Assembly (NCBI RefSeq): GCF_001425745.1
Contig: NZ_LMDF01000006.1
Span: forward strand, 1-64,000
DNA length: 64,000 nt
Origin: Caulobacter sp. Root343
Lineage (GTDB): Bacteria; Pseudomonadota; Alphaproteobacteria; Caulobacterales; Caulobacteraceae
Reading direction: 5' to 3'
Both the position numbers and the translations under genes were made by a program. Each line of letters opens with the position of its first letter. Position 1 is the first letter of the stretch. The notes beneath the pieces are model-generated. The model was not told where the DNA came from and did no database searches. It saw only the letters and a program-made list of their open reading frames with translations. Shown piece after piece: positions 53,396 through 61,945 of the stretch.

Positions 53396-54679
53396 TCAGA
53401 GCTCGTCCGCCGCCCGTTTCAGGGGCAGCAGGGCCAGCAAACTCACCAGGCCCGCGGCTCCCAGATACAGCCCGACCAAGCTCAGTCCCCCGCGATTGGC
53501 CAGGGCTTGGGCGATGACCGGGGCCAGGCCGCCGCCGATGATGCCGCCCAGATTGAAGGCGATCGAGGCGCCGGTGTAGCGCACGCGGGCCGGGAACAGG
53601 CTGGGCAGCCAGGCGCCCAACGGGCCGTAGACGAAGCCCATGACCAGCAGGGCCAGCGACAGGAAGCCGCCCACCAGCCACAGCGAACCGCCGCCCAACA
53701 TCGGGGCCAGCAGGGCGCCGACGCCGATCGTCAGGCCGCAGCCGGCCATCAGCACCAGGCGCGGGCTCTTGGCGTCGGCCCAATAGCCGGCCGCGACGAT
53801 GCCGACGGCCAGGAACAGGATGGCGACCAGCAGCACGCTCAGGAAGGTCTGGCGATCGTAGCCCAGGGTGGTGACGCCATAGCCCAGCGCGAAGGCGGTC
53901 GAGAGATAGAAGAGGGCGAAGCAGGCGACGACGGCGAAGATCCCGCTGACCACCTCGCGCGGATAGTTCCGGACCAGCTCGACCAGCGGCACATGGGCCG
54001 GCGGGGCTTCCTGGGCGGCGGCGGCGAAGGCGGGGGTCTCGGTCAGCTTCAGGCGGATCCACAGGCCGACCCCGACCAGCAGGATGCTGCCCACGAACGG
54101 CAAACGCCAGCCCCAGGCCTGGAATTGTTCCGGCGTCAGCAGAGCGCCCAGCAGCAGGAACAGGCCGTTGGCGGCGATGAAGCCGACCGGGGCGCCCAGC
54201 TGCGGGAACATGCCGAACCGCGCGCGCCAGCCAGGCGGGGCGTTCTCGACCGCCAGCAGCGCCGCGCCGCCCCACTCGCCGCCCAGGCCGAAGCCTTGGC
54301 CGAAGCGCAGCAGGCACAGCATGAACGGCGCGATCCAGCCGGCCATGGCGTAGGTCGGCAGGAAGGCGATGGCCAGGGTCGAGCCGCCCATGATCAGCAG
54401 CGACGCCACCAGGGTCGACTTGCGGCCGATGCGGTCGCCGAAGTGGCCGAACACGATCGAGCCCAGCGGCCGGGCCACGAAGGCGACGCTGAAGCTGGCA
54501 TAGGAGGCCAAGAGCTGCACGGCGGGCGAGGTGGCCGGGAAGAACAGCGGCCCGAACACCAGCGAGGCGGCGGTGGCGTAGATGTAGAAATCGTAGAACT
54601 CGACCGCCGTGCCGATCAGGCTGGCGGCCAGAACACGTCGCGTCGACGCCCCGGTCGGACCGGAAGCCGATGTGGCCAT
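53396..54679 (-). CDS. MFS transporter of the metabolite:H+ symporter (MHS) type
   Basis: The 427-residue protein has twelve spans and the MHS hallmarks: SLIGTAVEFYDFYIYATAASLVFGPLFF in TM1, the motif GHFGDRIGRKSTL between TM2 and TM3, RFGQGFGLGGEWGGAALLAVENAP in TM4-5, and LPFVGSILLVGVGLWIRLKLTETPAF in TM6. This family imports dicarboxylates, shikimate, proline/betaine or similar small acids with protons. The substrate is not readable from sequence. It precedes the Lrp-type gene on the same strand, so it could be an Lrp target for amino or keto acid uptake. Confidence 0.93.
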   Translation of the reverse strand: MATSASGPTGASTRRVLAASLIGTAVEFYDFYIYATAASLVFGPLFFPATSPAVQLLASYASFSVAFVARPLGSIVFGHFGDRIGRKSTLVASLLIMGGSTLAIAFLPTYAMAGWIAPFMLCLLRFGQGFGLGGEWGGAALLAVENAPPGWRARFGMFPQLGAPVGFIAANGLFLLLGALLTPEQFQAWGWRLPFVGSILLVGVGLWIRLKLTETPAFAAAAQEAPPAHVPLVELVRNYPREVVSGIFAVVACFALFYLSTAFALGYGVTTLGYDRQTFLSVLLVAILFLAVGIVAAGYWADAKSPRLVLMAGCGLTIGVGALLAPMLGGGSLWLVGGFLSLALLVMGFVYGPLGAWLPSLFPARVRYTGASIAFNLGGIIGGGLAPVIAQALANRGGLSLVGLYLGAAGLVSLLALLPLKRAADEL

Positions 54680-54743
54680 GACGGCCTCCCCTCGATGTCA
54701 GGTGGGTTGGAGCGCGGTCCCCCGACCGCGCTCCTGGGATAGG

Positions 54744-55241
54744 CTAGCCCAGCGGGCTCACATACGGACTGATCAGGCCCAGCGGCACGGCCGTCGAGTT
54801 CTTGACGCCGCGGATCACGATGCGGCTCTCGATATTGCTGACCAGGCCCAGCGACAGCAGCTTGTCGCGCAGGAATTCGTCGAAGGCGCGCATGTCGCGG
54901 GTGACGATGCGCATCTCGTAGTCGGCCGCGCCGGTCACGGTGGCGCATTGCACGACCTCGGCCCACTTGCCGACCGCCTGTTCGAACGTGTCCAGGTTTT
55001 CCTTGGTCGGAAGGGACAGCTTGACGGTGCAGTAGACTTCGAAGCCCAAACCGAGCTTCTCACGATCCAGGATCGTGACGCGGCGCTGGATGACTCCGGC
55101 GTCTTCCAGGCGCTTGATCCGGCGCCAGCAGGGGCTGGACGACAGGCCGACACGCTCGGCGATCTCCGCGACGGACAGTCCGGCGTCGTGTTGGATGAGA
55201 TCCAGGATCTTGGCATCCACGGCGTCGAGTTGTTCGGACAA
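54744..55241 (-). CDS. Lrp/AsnC-family transcriptional regulator
   Basis: The start is TTG 55241 with GGGGGAGGAA about six bases upstream; there is no ATG suited to the domain. The 165-residue protein has the AsnC HTH (LDAVDAKILDLIQHDAGLSVAEIAERVGLSSSPCWRRIKRLEDAGVI) and the RAM ligand domain (EVVQCATVTGAADYEMRIVTRDMRAFDEFLRDKLL). It is divergent from the indolepyruvate ferredoxin oxidoreductase gene and probably controls it in response to an amino acid such as an aromatic or branched one. A perfect palindrome TTTTGCGCAAAA lies 36 bp upstream. Confidence 0.93.
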   Translation of the reverse strand: MSEQLDAVDAKILDLIQHDAGLSVAEIAERVGLSSSPCWRRIKRLEDAGVIQRRVTILDREKLGLGFEVYCTVKLSLPTKENLDTFEQAVGKWAEVVQCATVTGAADYEMRIVTRDMRAFDEFLRDKLLSLGLVSNIESRIVIRGVKNSTAVPLGLISPYVSPLG

Positions 55242-55276
55242 GAAATTCCTCCCCCAAGTGGGCGTTGACGCTCCAA

Positions 55277-55288
55277 TTTTGCGCAAAA
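55277..55288. promoter_or_regulatory. Candidate Lrp-type operator between lrp and the oxidoreductase gene
   Basis: A perfect 12-bp palindrome TTTTGCGCAAAA lies in the 142-bp divergent region, with a related half-site GGGCAAACAATT at about 55312-55323. AsnC/Lrp regulators often bind such A/T-flanked palindromes in their own promoters. Confidence 0.45.
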
Positions 55289-55383
55289 CGGCCACGAGTC
55301 GGGCACGCCTTGGGCAAACAATTTCCGGGCTTCTATAAGATATTGCGTAGCGGGCGGGAAGACCCAGGAGGAAAATTTTTGCC

Positions 55384-58300
55384 ATGCGGCACTCGGAAGT
55401 CACGCTAGACGACAAATATGTGCTCGAAGATGGCCGCGCCTTCATCACTGGCGTGCAAGCTTTGCTCCGGGTTTTGCTGGATCGAAAGCGCCTGGATCGC
55501 CTCGCGGGGCTGAACACCGGCGGCTACCTCTCCGGCTATCGCGGCTCGCCGCTGGGCGGCCTCGACCAGCAGGCCGCGCGCATCAAGAAATTGCTGACCG
55601 CGCACGACGTGGTCTTCCAGGAAGGCCTCAACGAGGACCTCGCCGCCACCGCCGTGTGGGGCAGCCAGCAGGCGAATCTTTTCCCCGGCGCGCTTTATGA
55701 TGGCGTGTTCGGCATGTGGTACGGCAAGGCGCCGGGCGTCGACCGCACCGGCGACGTCTTCAAACACGCCAACTTCGCCGGGACCTTCCCGACCGGCGGC
55801 GTGCTGGCGGTGGCCGGCGACGACCACGGCTGCAAGAGCTCGACCCTGCCGTCGCAATCGGAGTTCGCCTTTCAGGACTTCGAGATGCCGGTGCTGTCGC
55901 CGGCCGACGTCCAGGAGGTCCTGGACTACGGCATTCTCGGCATCGCCCTGTCGCGGTTCTCGGGACTGTGGACGGGCATGATCGCCCTGGCCGACACCAT
56001 GGACTCCGGCGTGACGATCGACGTCTCGCTGAACCGCCACAAGGCGGTGATCCCCGACTTCGCCTTTCCGCCCGGCGGCCTTGGCATCCGGCTGAAGGAC
56101 CAGCCGATGGAGAAGGAACGGCGGATGCGGCTGCACAAGCTGCCCGCCGCCCTGGCCTTCGCCCGCGCCAACCAGATCGACCGCGTGGTGCTGGGCGCCT
56201 CGCACGTGCGGGTGGGCAAGGCCCGCCTGGGCATCGTCTGCCAGGGCCAGGCCTATAAGGACGTGCTGGAGGCCTTCACGGCCATGGGCATGACCTTGCA
56301 GGAAGCGGCCGACCTGGGGGTTTCGATCTACAAAGTCGGCATGCCCTGGCCGCTGGAGCCGCTAGGCCTGCGCGCCTTCGCCGCCGGCCTCGAGACGCTG
56401 ATGGTCATCGAGCACAAGCGCGCCTTGATCGAGCCCCAGGCCCGGGCCGCCCTCTATGACCTGCCCGCCCAGGCTCGCCCGCGCGTGATCGGCAAGACCG
56501 ACGAGAAGGGCGGGCCGCTGCTGTCGGAGCTCGGCTCGCTGTCGGTGGCCGAAATCGCCCTGGCCATCTACGACCGCCTGCCCGACGGGCCGCACATGGA
56601 GCGGGCCCGCGCCTATCTGAACCGCGTCTCGGCCGCCGGCGTCGCCGCCGTCAGCCTGGCCGCCGACCAGGCCCGCAAGCCGTTCTTCTGCTCGGGCTGC
56701 CCGCACAATACCTCGACCAAGCTGCCCGAAGGCTCGCGCGCCCTGGCCGGCATCGGCTGCCACTACATGGCCGGCTTCAACGACCCGATGACCGACCTCA
56801 ACACCCACATGGGCGGCGAGGGCCTGACCTGGGTCGGGGCGGCGCCGTTCACCAGCGAGAAGCACGTCTTCCAGAACCTGGGCGACGGCACTTACAACCA
56901 CTCCGGCTCGCTGGCGATCCGCGGCGCGATCGCGGCCAAGGCCAACATCACCTACAAGCTGCTCTATAACGACGCCGTCGCCATGACCGGCGGCCAGCGC
57001 GCCGAGAGCGGCTTCACTCCGGCCCAGATCACCCGCCAGCTGGCGTCCGAGGGCGTGACCAGGACGGTCATCGTCGTCGACGAGCTGGAGCGCTACGAGG
57101 GCGTCAAGGATCTGGCCCCCGGGGTCGAGATCTTCCCGCGCTCGGACCTGATGCGCGTGCAGGAGATGCTGCGCGACACGCGCGGCGTGACGGTGCTGCT
57201 CTATGACCAGACCTGCGCCACGGAAAAGCGCCGCCGCCGCAAGCGGGGCGCGATGGCCAAGGCGACGAAGCGCGTCTTCATCAACCCGCTGGTCTGCGAG
57301 GGCTGCGGCGACTGCTCGGTGAAGTCCAACTGCGTCTCGGTCGAGCCCCTGGCCACCGAGTTCGGCCGCAAGCGCAAGATCAACCAATCCAGCTGCAATC
57401 AGGACTACAGCTGCGTCGAGGGCTACTGCCCGTCGTTCATCACCCTGGAAGGGGCCGAGAACGCCCAGTCCAAGACCATGCCGGCGGCCCTGACCGCCGA
57501 GTCCACGCCGCTGCCCGAGTTCGAGCCGCTGACTGGCGTGCGCAAGATCCTGTTCACCGGCGTCGGCGGCACCGGCGTCACCACCGTGGCCTCGATCCTG
57601 GCCATGGCCGCCCATATCGACGGCCGGGCCGGCAGCGTGGTCGACATGACCGGCCTGGCCCAGAAGGGCGGCTCGGTGTTCAGCCACGTCAAGATCGGCG
57701 AGACGGAAGAGACCATCGTCGGCGGCCGGGTGCCCGCCGCCAGCGCCGACGTGCTGATCGCCTGCGACCTGCTGGTCGCCGCTTCGCCGGAGGGCCTGTC
57801 GCTCTATGCCAAGGACCGCACCCGCGCGTTCGGCAACAACGACTTCGCGCCTACGGCCGACTTCGTCACCAGCCGCGACGTCAAGTTCGACAGCGGCGCC
57901 ATGGCCCGCCGGGTCAAGGGCGCGACCAAGACCTTCGACGCCTGCCCGGCCCAGCGCCTGGCCGAGACCCAGTTCGGCGACGCCATCTACGCCAACATGA
58001 TCATGGTCGGCTTCGCCTGGCAGCGTGGGGTGATCCCGGTCTCCAGCCGCGCCCTCTACCGCGCCATCAAGCTGAACGGCGTCGACGCCGAGGCCAATCT
58101 GCAAGCCTTTGAGCTGGGCCGCCGCGTCGCCCACGACCCGGACTCGGTGGAGGTCAAGGAAGACAAGGTCGCCACGCCCGAAATCATGCCGCTGGACGAG
58201 CTGATCGCCCACCGGACCCGCGAGCTGACCGCCTATCAGAACGCCGCCTACGCCCAGCGCTATGCCGACAAGGTGGCCAAGGTGCGCGCGGCGGAAATCG

Positions 58301-58833
58301 CCGTCAGCGGGCCCGACGGCGCCCTGCCGCTGACTCGTGCGGCGGCGGTGAACCTCTACAAGTTGATGGCCTACAAGGACGAGTACGAGGTTGCGCGGCT
58401 CTATACCGACGGCCGGTTCGCGGCCGAGCTGGCCGGGACCTTCAAGGGCGGCAAGGCCAAGGTCTGGCTGTCGCCGCCGCTGCTGGCTCCCAAGGGGCCG
58501 GACGGCAAGCCCAAGAAGATCGCGTTCGGCGGTTGGATGCTGGACCTGGCCTTCCCGGTCATGGCGAAGATGAAGGGCCTGCGCGGCGGCGCCCTCGACC
58601 TCTTCGGCCACACCGAGGAGCGCAAGATGGAGCGCGGCCTGATGACCAGCTACGAGGTCGGTCTCGACCGCCTGGCCGCCGGCCTGTCCCCCGAGAGCCT
58701 GCCGCTGGCCGTCAAGATCGCCGAGATCCCGCAGCAGATCCGCGGCTACGGCCACGTGAAGGACGCCTCGGTGGTCACCGCCAAGGCGGCGGAGGCGAAG
58801 CTGTGGGATCAGTGGTGCGGGGCGGGGGCTTAG
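55384..58833 (+). CDS. Indolepyruvate ferredoxin oxidoreductase, fused single-chain form
   Basis: ATG 55384 follows AGGAGG. The 1149-residue protein combines all subunits of 2-oxoacid:ferredoxin oxidoreductases: an N-terminal pyrimidine-type domain (GYRGSPLGGLDQQ), a TPP domain with GIGCHYMAGF and TYNHSGSLAIRGA, a region rich in Cys (about 637-690, CEGCGDCSVKSNC and CNQDYSCVEGYC) for an iron-sulfur cluster, and a gamma-type domain (about 715-900, GVGGTGVTTVASILAMAA). It oxidises aryl-pyruvates, from deaminated aromatic amino acids, to arylacetyl-CoA and reduces ferredoxin. Divergent Lrp control fits amino acid catabolism. Length agrees with fused proteobacterial homologues. Confidence 0.95.
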   Translation: MRHSEVTLDDKYVLEDGRAFITGVQALLRVLLDRKRLDRLAGLNTGGYLSGYRGSPLGGLDQQAARIKKLLTAHDVVFQEGLNEDLAATAVWGSQQANLFPGALYDGVFGMWYGKAPGVDRTGDVFKHANFAGTFPTGGVLAVAGDDHGCKSSTLPSQSEFAFQDFEMPVLSPADVQEVLDYGILGIALSRFSGLWTGMIALADTMDSGVTIDVSLNRHKAVIPDFAFPPGGLGIRLKDQPMEKERRMRLHKLPAALAFARANQIDRVVLGASHVRVGKARLGIVCQGQAYKDVLEAFTAMGMTLQEAADLGVSIYKVGMPWPLEPLGLRAFAAGLETLMVIEHKRALIEPQARAALYDLPAQARPRVIGKTDEKGGPLLSELGSLSVAEIALAIYDRLPDGPHMERARAYLNRVSAAGVAAVSLAADQARKPFFCSGCPHNTSTKLPEGSRALAGIGCHYMAGFNDPMTDLNTHMGGEGLTWVGAAPFTSEKHVFQNLGDGTYNHSGSLAIRGAIAAKANITYKLLYNDAVAMTGGQRAESGFTPAQITRQLASEGVTRTVIVVDELERYEGVKDLAPGVEIFPRSDLMRVQEMLRDTRGVTVLLYDQTCATEKRRRRKRGAMAKATKRVFINPLVCEGCGDCSVKSNCVSVEPLATEFGRKRKINQSSCNQDYSCVEGYCPSFITLEGAENAQSKTMPAALTAESTPLPEFEPLTGVRKILFTGVGGTGVTTVASILAMAAHIDGRAGSVVDMTGLAQKGGSVFSHVKIGETEETIVGGRVPAASADVLIACDLLVAASPEGLSLYAKDRTRAFGNNDFAPTADFVTSRDVKFDSGAMARRVKGATKTFDACPAQRLAETQFGDAIYANMIMVGFAWQRGVIPVSSRALYRAIKLNGVDAEANLQAFELGRRVAHDPDSVEVKEDKVATPEIMPLDELIAHRTRELTAYQNAAYAQRYADKVAKVRAAEIAVSGPDGALPLTRAAAVNLYKLMAYKDEYEVARLYTDGRFAAELAGTFKGGKAKVWLSPPLLAPKGPDGKPKKIAFGGWMLDLAFPVMAKMKGLRGGALDLFGHTEERKMERGLMTSYEVGLDRLAAGLSPESLPLAVKIAEIPQQIRGYGHVKDASVVTAKAAEAKLWDQWCGAGA

Positions 58834-58845
58834 CGCCCCCTTCCG

Positions 58846-58942
58846 TGTCATCCCGGCCGGAGCGAAGCGGAGAGCCGGGACCGCGGCAAGCTCAGCGCTT
58901 CCGGCGGTCCCGGATAGCCTCTGCGAGGCTTCCGGGATGACA
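58846..58942. repeat. 97-bp dispersed palindromic repeat (family A, copy 3)
   Basis: The element is in inverted orientation relative to the copy at 17791-17887 and differs from its reverse complement at three positions only. It separates the convergent oxidoreductase and DUF418 genes and may serve as a bidirectional terminator. Confidence 0.92.
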
Positions 58943-58953
58943 ACGGATGTTGG

Positions 58954-60144
58954 TCAGGTCTGAGCGGCGACCGCCTTCACGAACGGCACCTTCACCGTTC
59001 CATACGTCGCCGCCCGCCACAGCCATTCCAGCGGGCCGTAGTGGAAGCGCTGGAACCACAGGGTCGCGATCACCGCCTGCACGACCAGGAATCCGGCGGC
59101 CAGTCCAAGCGCCGTCCCCTGCGGCAGGGTGGCCCAGGCGCTCAGGCCGAAGCCGTAGAATATCGGGACCCAGACCAGCGACTGGACGACGTAGAAGGTC
59201 AGGGTCATGCGGCCCATCGGCGCCAGGCGCTCCAGCAGCTTGCGCGCCGGACCCAGGTAGAGCTCGACGATCACCAGCACGTAGACGCCCATCAGCGAGA
59301 CGTCGAACCAGTTGCCGATCGCGGCGGCGGCCAGCTTGCGCGCCATCGGGGCGCGGGTCGCGTCGGGCAGCAGGCTAGCCAGCGGCTCGGCCCCGAAGTG
59401 AGCGGCGATGGCGACCAGGGCCAAGATCGCCAGGGCGATGCGGCGCGGGGTCTTGAACCGCTCGGGCGTGTCGAAGAACCCGATCCGGCCCAGCATCAGC
59501 CCGACCAGGAACAGGCCCAGGATCGAGAAGATCCGGCCGGTCTCGAGGAAGAACAGCCATTTGAAGGTCTGCCCTTCGCCGACGTTCCAGACAAGGGTCT
59601 CGGCCAGGCCGGAGGTGCGGTAGAAGGCCGGACCCGTGTCGGCCCAGTGCTGGAACGGCTGGTTGGCCCAGGCCGCCCCGGCGGCGGCGTTCGCGGTCTC
59701 GAACCACAGCCACGGCTGGGCCAGCAGGACGGCCGCGACGGTGAGCACGGCCTTGCCGCTGACCCGGTAGAACGGGATCAGCAGCAGGCCCAGCGGGGCC
59801 AGAACCATCAGGATGTCGCCGCGATAGACCAGGCTGTGGGCCAGGCCGATCAGGGCCAGCACCGCCATCCGCCAGGCGAACCGGCCCGAAAAGTTGGTCC
59901 CGCGCCGGGCCGCCCGGTCCATCAGGATGAAGAAGCTGAGGCCGAAGCACAGGGTCAGCAGGCTGAACGCCTTGCCCATCAGGAAGGTGGTGAAGATGGT
60001 GTGGGTCAGGTTCTGGTTCGGCGCGGCCCAATAGATCTCGAACTGCTCGAACATGTGGACCAGGAACACGCCGATCAGGGCGAAGGCTCGCAGGGTGTCG
60101 ATCAGCGCGTTGCGCGCGGGCGCGGCCAGCGTCGTGTCCGTCAT
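58954..60144 (-). CDS. DUF418 family membrane protein
   Basis: ATG 60144 follows GGGGGAAACGC and starts the natural N-terminus; the frame runs further upstream without coding character. The 396-residue protein has about ten membrane spans. The N-terminal DTLRAFALIGVFLVHM and the C-terminal block (MGRMTLTFYVVQSLVW, WFQRFHYGPLEWLWRAATYG) are the hallmark of DUF418, a family of predicted membrane proteins related to the acyltransferase 3-like group. Function is unknown; transport or acyl transfer has been suggested for the family. A LacI-like site TGTTAGCGCTGTCA lies 70 bp upstream. Confidence 0.9.
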   Translation of the reverse strand: MTDTTLAAPARNALIDTLRAFALIGVFLVHMFEQFEIYWAAPNQNLTHTIFTTFLMGKAFSLLTLCFGLSFFILMDRAARRGTNFSGRFAWRMAVLALIGLAHSLVYRGDILMVLAPLGLLLIPFYRVSGKAVLTVAAVLLAQPWLWFETANAAAGAAWANQPFQHWADTGPAFYRTSGLAETLVWNVGEGQTFKWLFFLETGRIFSILGLFLVGLMLGRIGFFDTPERFKTPRRIALAILALVAIAAHFGAEPLASLLPDATRAPMARKLAAAAIGNWFDVSLMGVYVLVIVELYLGPARKLLERLAPMGRMTLTFYVVQSLVWVPIFYGFGLSAWATLPQGTALGLAAGFLVVQAVIATLWFQRFHYGPLEWLWRAATYGTVKVPFVKAVAAQT

Positions 60145-60213
60145 GCGTTTCCCCCGAAACCAAAGCGCGAGCTTGTCAGATATGCTCGTCGCGAGGTCTG
60201 ACCATGCCAAAAC

Positions 60214-60227
60214 TGTTAGCGCTGTCA
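60214..60227. promoter_or_regulatory. LacI-like palindrome upstream of the DUF418 gene
   Basis: TGTTAGCGCTGTCA carries an AGCGCT core with near-symmetric flanks and resembles the sites at 30766 and 33769. It lies between the divergent DUF418 and antitoxin-like genes. Confidence 0.35.
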
Positions 60228-60274
60228 ATGTGGGGCCGGTGGCATGGCCGGAGGTTCGTGCTAGGCTTTCCGCC

Positions 60275-60553
60275 ATGACCAAGCCGACCAGCCCCGTGAC
60301 CGTCCGCCTCAATGCCGAGGACGCCGCCGACCTCCAGGCGCGGGTCGAGCGCGGCGAGTTCGCGTCGCTGGACGAGGGCGTCGCGGCCGAGCTGGCCGAG
60401 CTGAACTACCGCCGGGCGGCCGAGATCGTCGGCGGCTCCGACAAGCTCGAGGCGCTGCTGGACGATCTCGAGGCGGACGCCGTCGACCTGACCCGGCAGA
60501 CCGGCGGCGGCGACTTGCTGACGGAGCTGCTGGCCAGGGGCAAGGCGCGTTGA
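60275..60553 (+). CDS. ParD/CopG-like antitoxin-type protein (orphan)
   Basis: The 92-residue protein starts with PVTVRLNAEDAADLQARVERGEFASLDEGVAAELAEL, a ribbon-helix-helix-like pattern with the SLDEGV turn and a helical tail, as in ParD-type antitoxins. A charged C-terminus (EALLDDLEADAVDL...LLARGKAR) would be the toxin-binding part. However, no ParE/RelE-type toxin follows; the next gene at 60595 encodes a flavoprotein. It is either an orphan, a small autonomous regulator, or a diverged member. The coding call is good (GC3, ATG at 60275), the class is moderate. Confidence 0.6.
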   Translation: MTKPTSPVTVRLNAEDAADLQARVERGEFASLDEGVAAELAELNYRRAAEIVGGSDKLEALLDDLEADAVDLTRQTGGGDLLTELLARGKAR

Positions 60554-60594
60554 GAGCGACTGGCGCGGTGCGCGACCTTGGCTAAGGCGCCCTC

Positions 60595-61707
60595 ATGAGC
60601 GAATTCGATTTCGACGCCGTCGTGGTCGGCGCCGGCGCGGTGGGCCTGGCCTGCGGCTACGCCCTGTCCAGGCGCGGCCTGATCGTCGCCGTGCTGGAGG
60701 AGCAGGCCCACATCGGCCAGGGCGTGTCGTCGCGCAATTCCGAGGTGATCCACGGCGGGCTCTACTATCCGACCGGCTCGCTGAAGGCCAAGCTGTGCGT
60801 TGAAGGGCGGCGGCTGCTCTATGCGTTCCTCGACGTCCACGGGATCGCCTACAAGCGCTGCGGCAAGCTGGTGGTGGCGACCAGCGAGGACGAGATCCCC
60901 CGCCTTGACGCGATCTGGGACCAGGCCTTGGCGAACGATGTCGAAGGCATGGAGCGGCTGACCAGCCAGCAGGCGCGGGCGATGGAGCCGGGCCTCAACG
61001 CTCACGCGGCGCTGCTGTCGCCGCAGAGCGGCGTGTTCGCCAGCCACGACTACATGTTGGCCCTGCAGGGTGAGATCGAGGCCGCCGGCGGGGCGGTGGT
61101 GTTGTCGACGCCGTTCGAGGGGGCGCAGGCTCTGTCGGGCGGCGGCTTTACGGTGCGGGCGGGCGGGGCCGATCCGACCAGCCTGACCTGCCGCCTGCTG
61201 GTCACCGCGCCGGGACTGTCGTCGCAGGAGGTCGCCGGCCGCATCGAAGGCTATCCGGCCGACCACATCCCCAAGGCCCACTACGGCAAGGGCGTCTATT
61301 TCCGCCTGATGGGCAAGGCGCCGTTCCAGCGGCTGATCTATCCGCCGCCGATCCACGGGGCGCTGGGCACCCACTACCGCAACGACCTGGGCGGCCAGGC
61401 GGTGTTCGGACCGGACCTGGAATATGTGCCGGCGCCCGACTACGCGGTCGATCCGGCTAGGGCCGAGGCGTTCGCCGCCTATATCCGCAAGTTCTGGCCG
61501 GGCCTGCCCGACGGCGCCCTGACCCCCGACTATGCTGGCGTGCGCCCCAAGCTGCATGGCCCGGATGAACCCCAGCCCGACTTCCAGCTACGCGGCGCCG
61601 AGGACCACGGCTTCGAAGGCCTGATGGCCCTGTTCGGCATCGAGAGCCCGGGCCTGACCAGCTCGCTGGCCATCGGCGAGGCGGTGGCGGGGCGGTTGTT
61701 GGAATAG
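60595..61707 (+). CDS. FAD-dependent oxidoreductase, L-2-hydroxyglutarate oxidase-like (DAO family)
   Basis: The 370-residue protein has the FAD-binding Rossmann start DFDAVVVGAGAVGLACGYALSRRG and the EEQAHIGQGVSSRNSEVIHGGLYYPTGSLKAKLC segment that marks the L-2-hydroxyglutarate dehydrogenase/oxidase (LhgO) group. It also has GKLVVATSEDE, SGVFASHDYMLALQGEIE, and the C-terminal DYAGVRPKL and IESPGLTSSLAIGEAV. It oxidises a 2-hydroxy acid at the membrane or in the cytosol with transfer to quinone or oxygen. Whether the substrate is truly L-2-hydroxyglutarate cannot be decided. It is 41 bp downstream of the antitoxin-like gene. Confidence 0.9.
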   Translation: MSEFDFDAVVVGAGAVGLACGYALSRRGLIVAVLEEQAHIGQGVSSRNSEVIHGGLYYPTGSLKAKLCVEGRRLLYAFLDVHGIAYKRCGKLVVATSEDEIPRLDAIWDQALANDVEGMERLTSQQARAMEPGLNAHAALLSPQSGVFASHDYMLALQGEIEAAGGAVVLSTPFEGAQALSGGGFTVRAGGADPTSLTCRLLVTAPGLSSQEVAGRIEGYPADHIPKAHYGKGVYFRLMGKAPFQRLIYPPPIHGALGTHYRNDLGGQAVFGPDLEYVPAPDYAVDPARAEAFAAYIRKFWPGLPDGALTPDYAGVRPKLHGPDEPQPDFQLRGAEDHGFEGLMALFGIESPGLTSSLAIGEAVAGRLLE

Positions 61708-61720
61708 GTCCAGTCCCTTC

Positions 61721-61846
61721 CGACCTCCCCGGCGAAAGCCGGGGTCCAGATCGAGCCCAGGGTCTTGCCGGTCCAAGCTCGGCCAAGGGCGCGACAACCC
61801 CGATCTCTCCGGATGAATCTGGATCCCGGCTTTCGCCGGGAACGTC
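61721..61846. repeat. Dispersed repeat with CCCCGGCGAAAGCCGGGG hairpins (family B)
   Basis: The left end (CGACCTCCCCGGCGAAAGCC, then GGGGTCCAGAT) is the approximate inverse of the right end (ATCTGGATCCCGGCTTTCGC, then CGGGAACGTCG). Each end forms its own strong hairpin. This type is common in alphaproteobacterial genomes. It fills most of the gap before the peptidase gene. Confidence 0.85.
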
Positions 61847-61945
61847 GGGTGAGGAGAGGGCAAGCATGACAAATGCTTAATCTCCGACCCGACGCATCCC
61901 CATGCTAGCAATTCCGAGTTCGGAACATCGGGTTGAGGGGCGTTG

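Noticed and set aside
56362..58851. Long antisense frame across the indolepyruvate oxidoreductase gene
   Set aside because: A shadow of the sense codons; no recognisable domain.
60275..60594. A complete toxin-antitoxin module
   Set aside because: Only an antitoxin-like protein is present; there is no toxin gene beside it.
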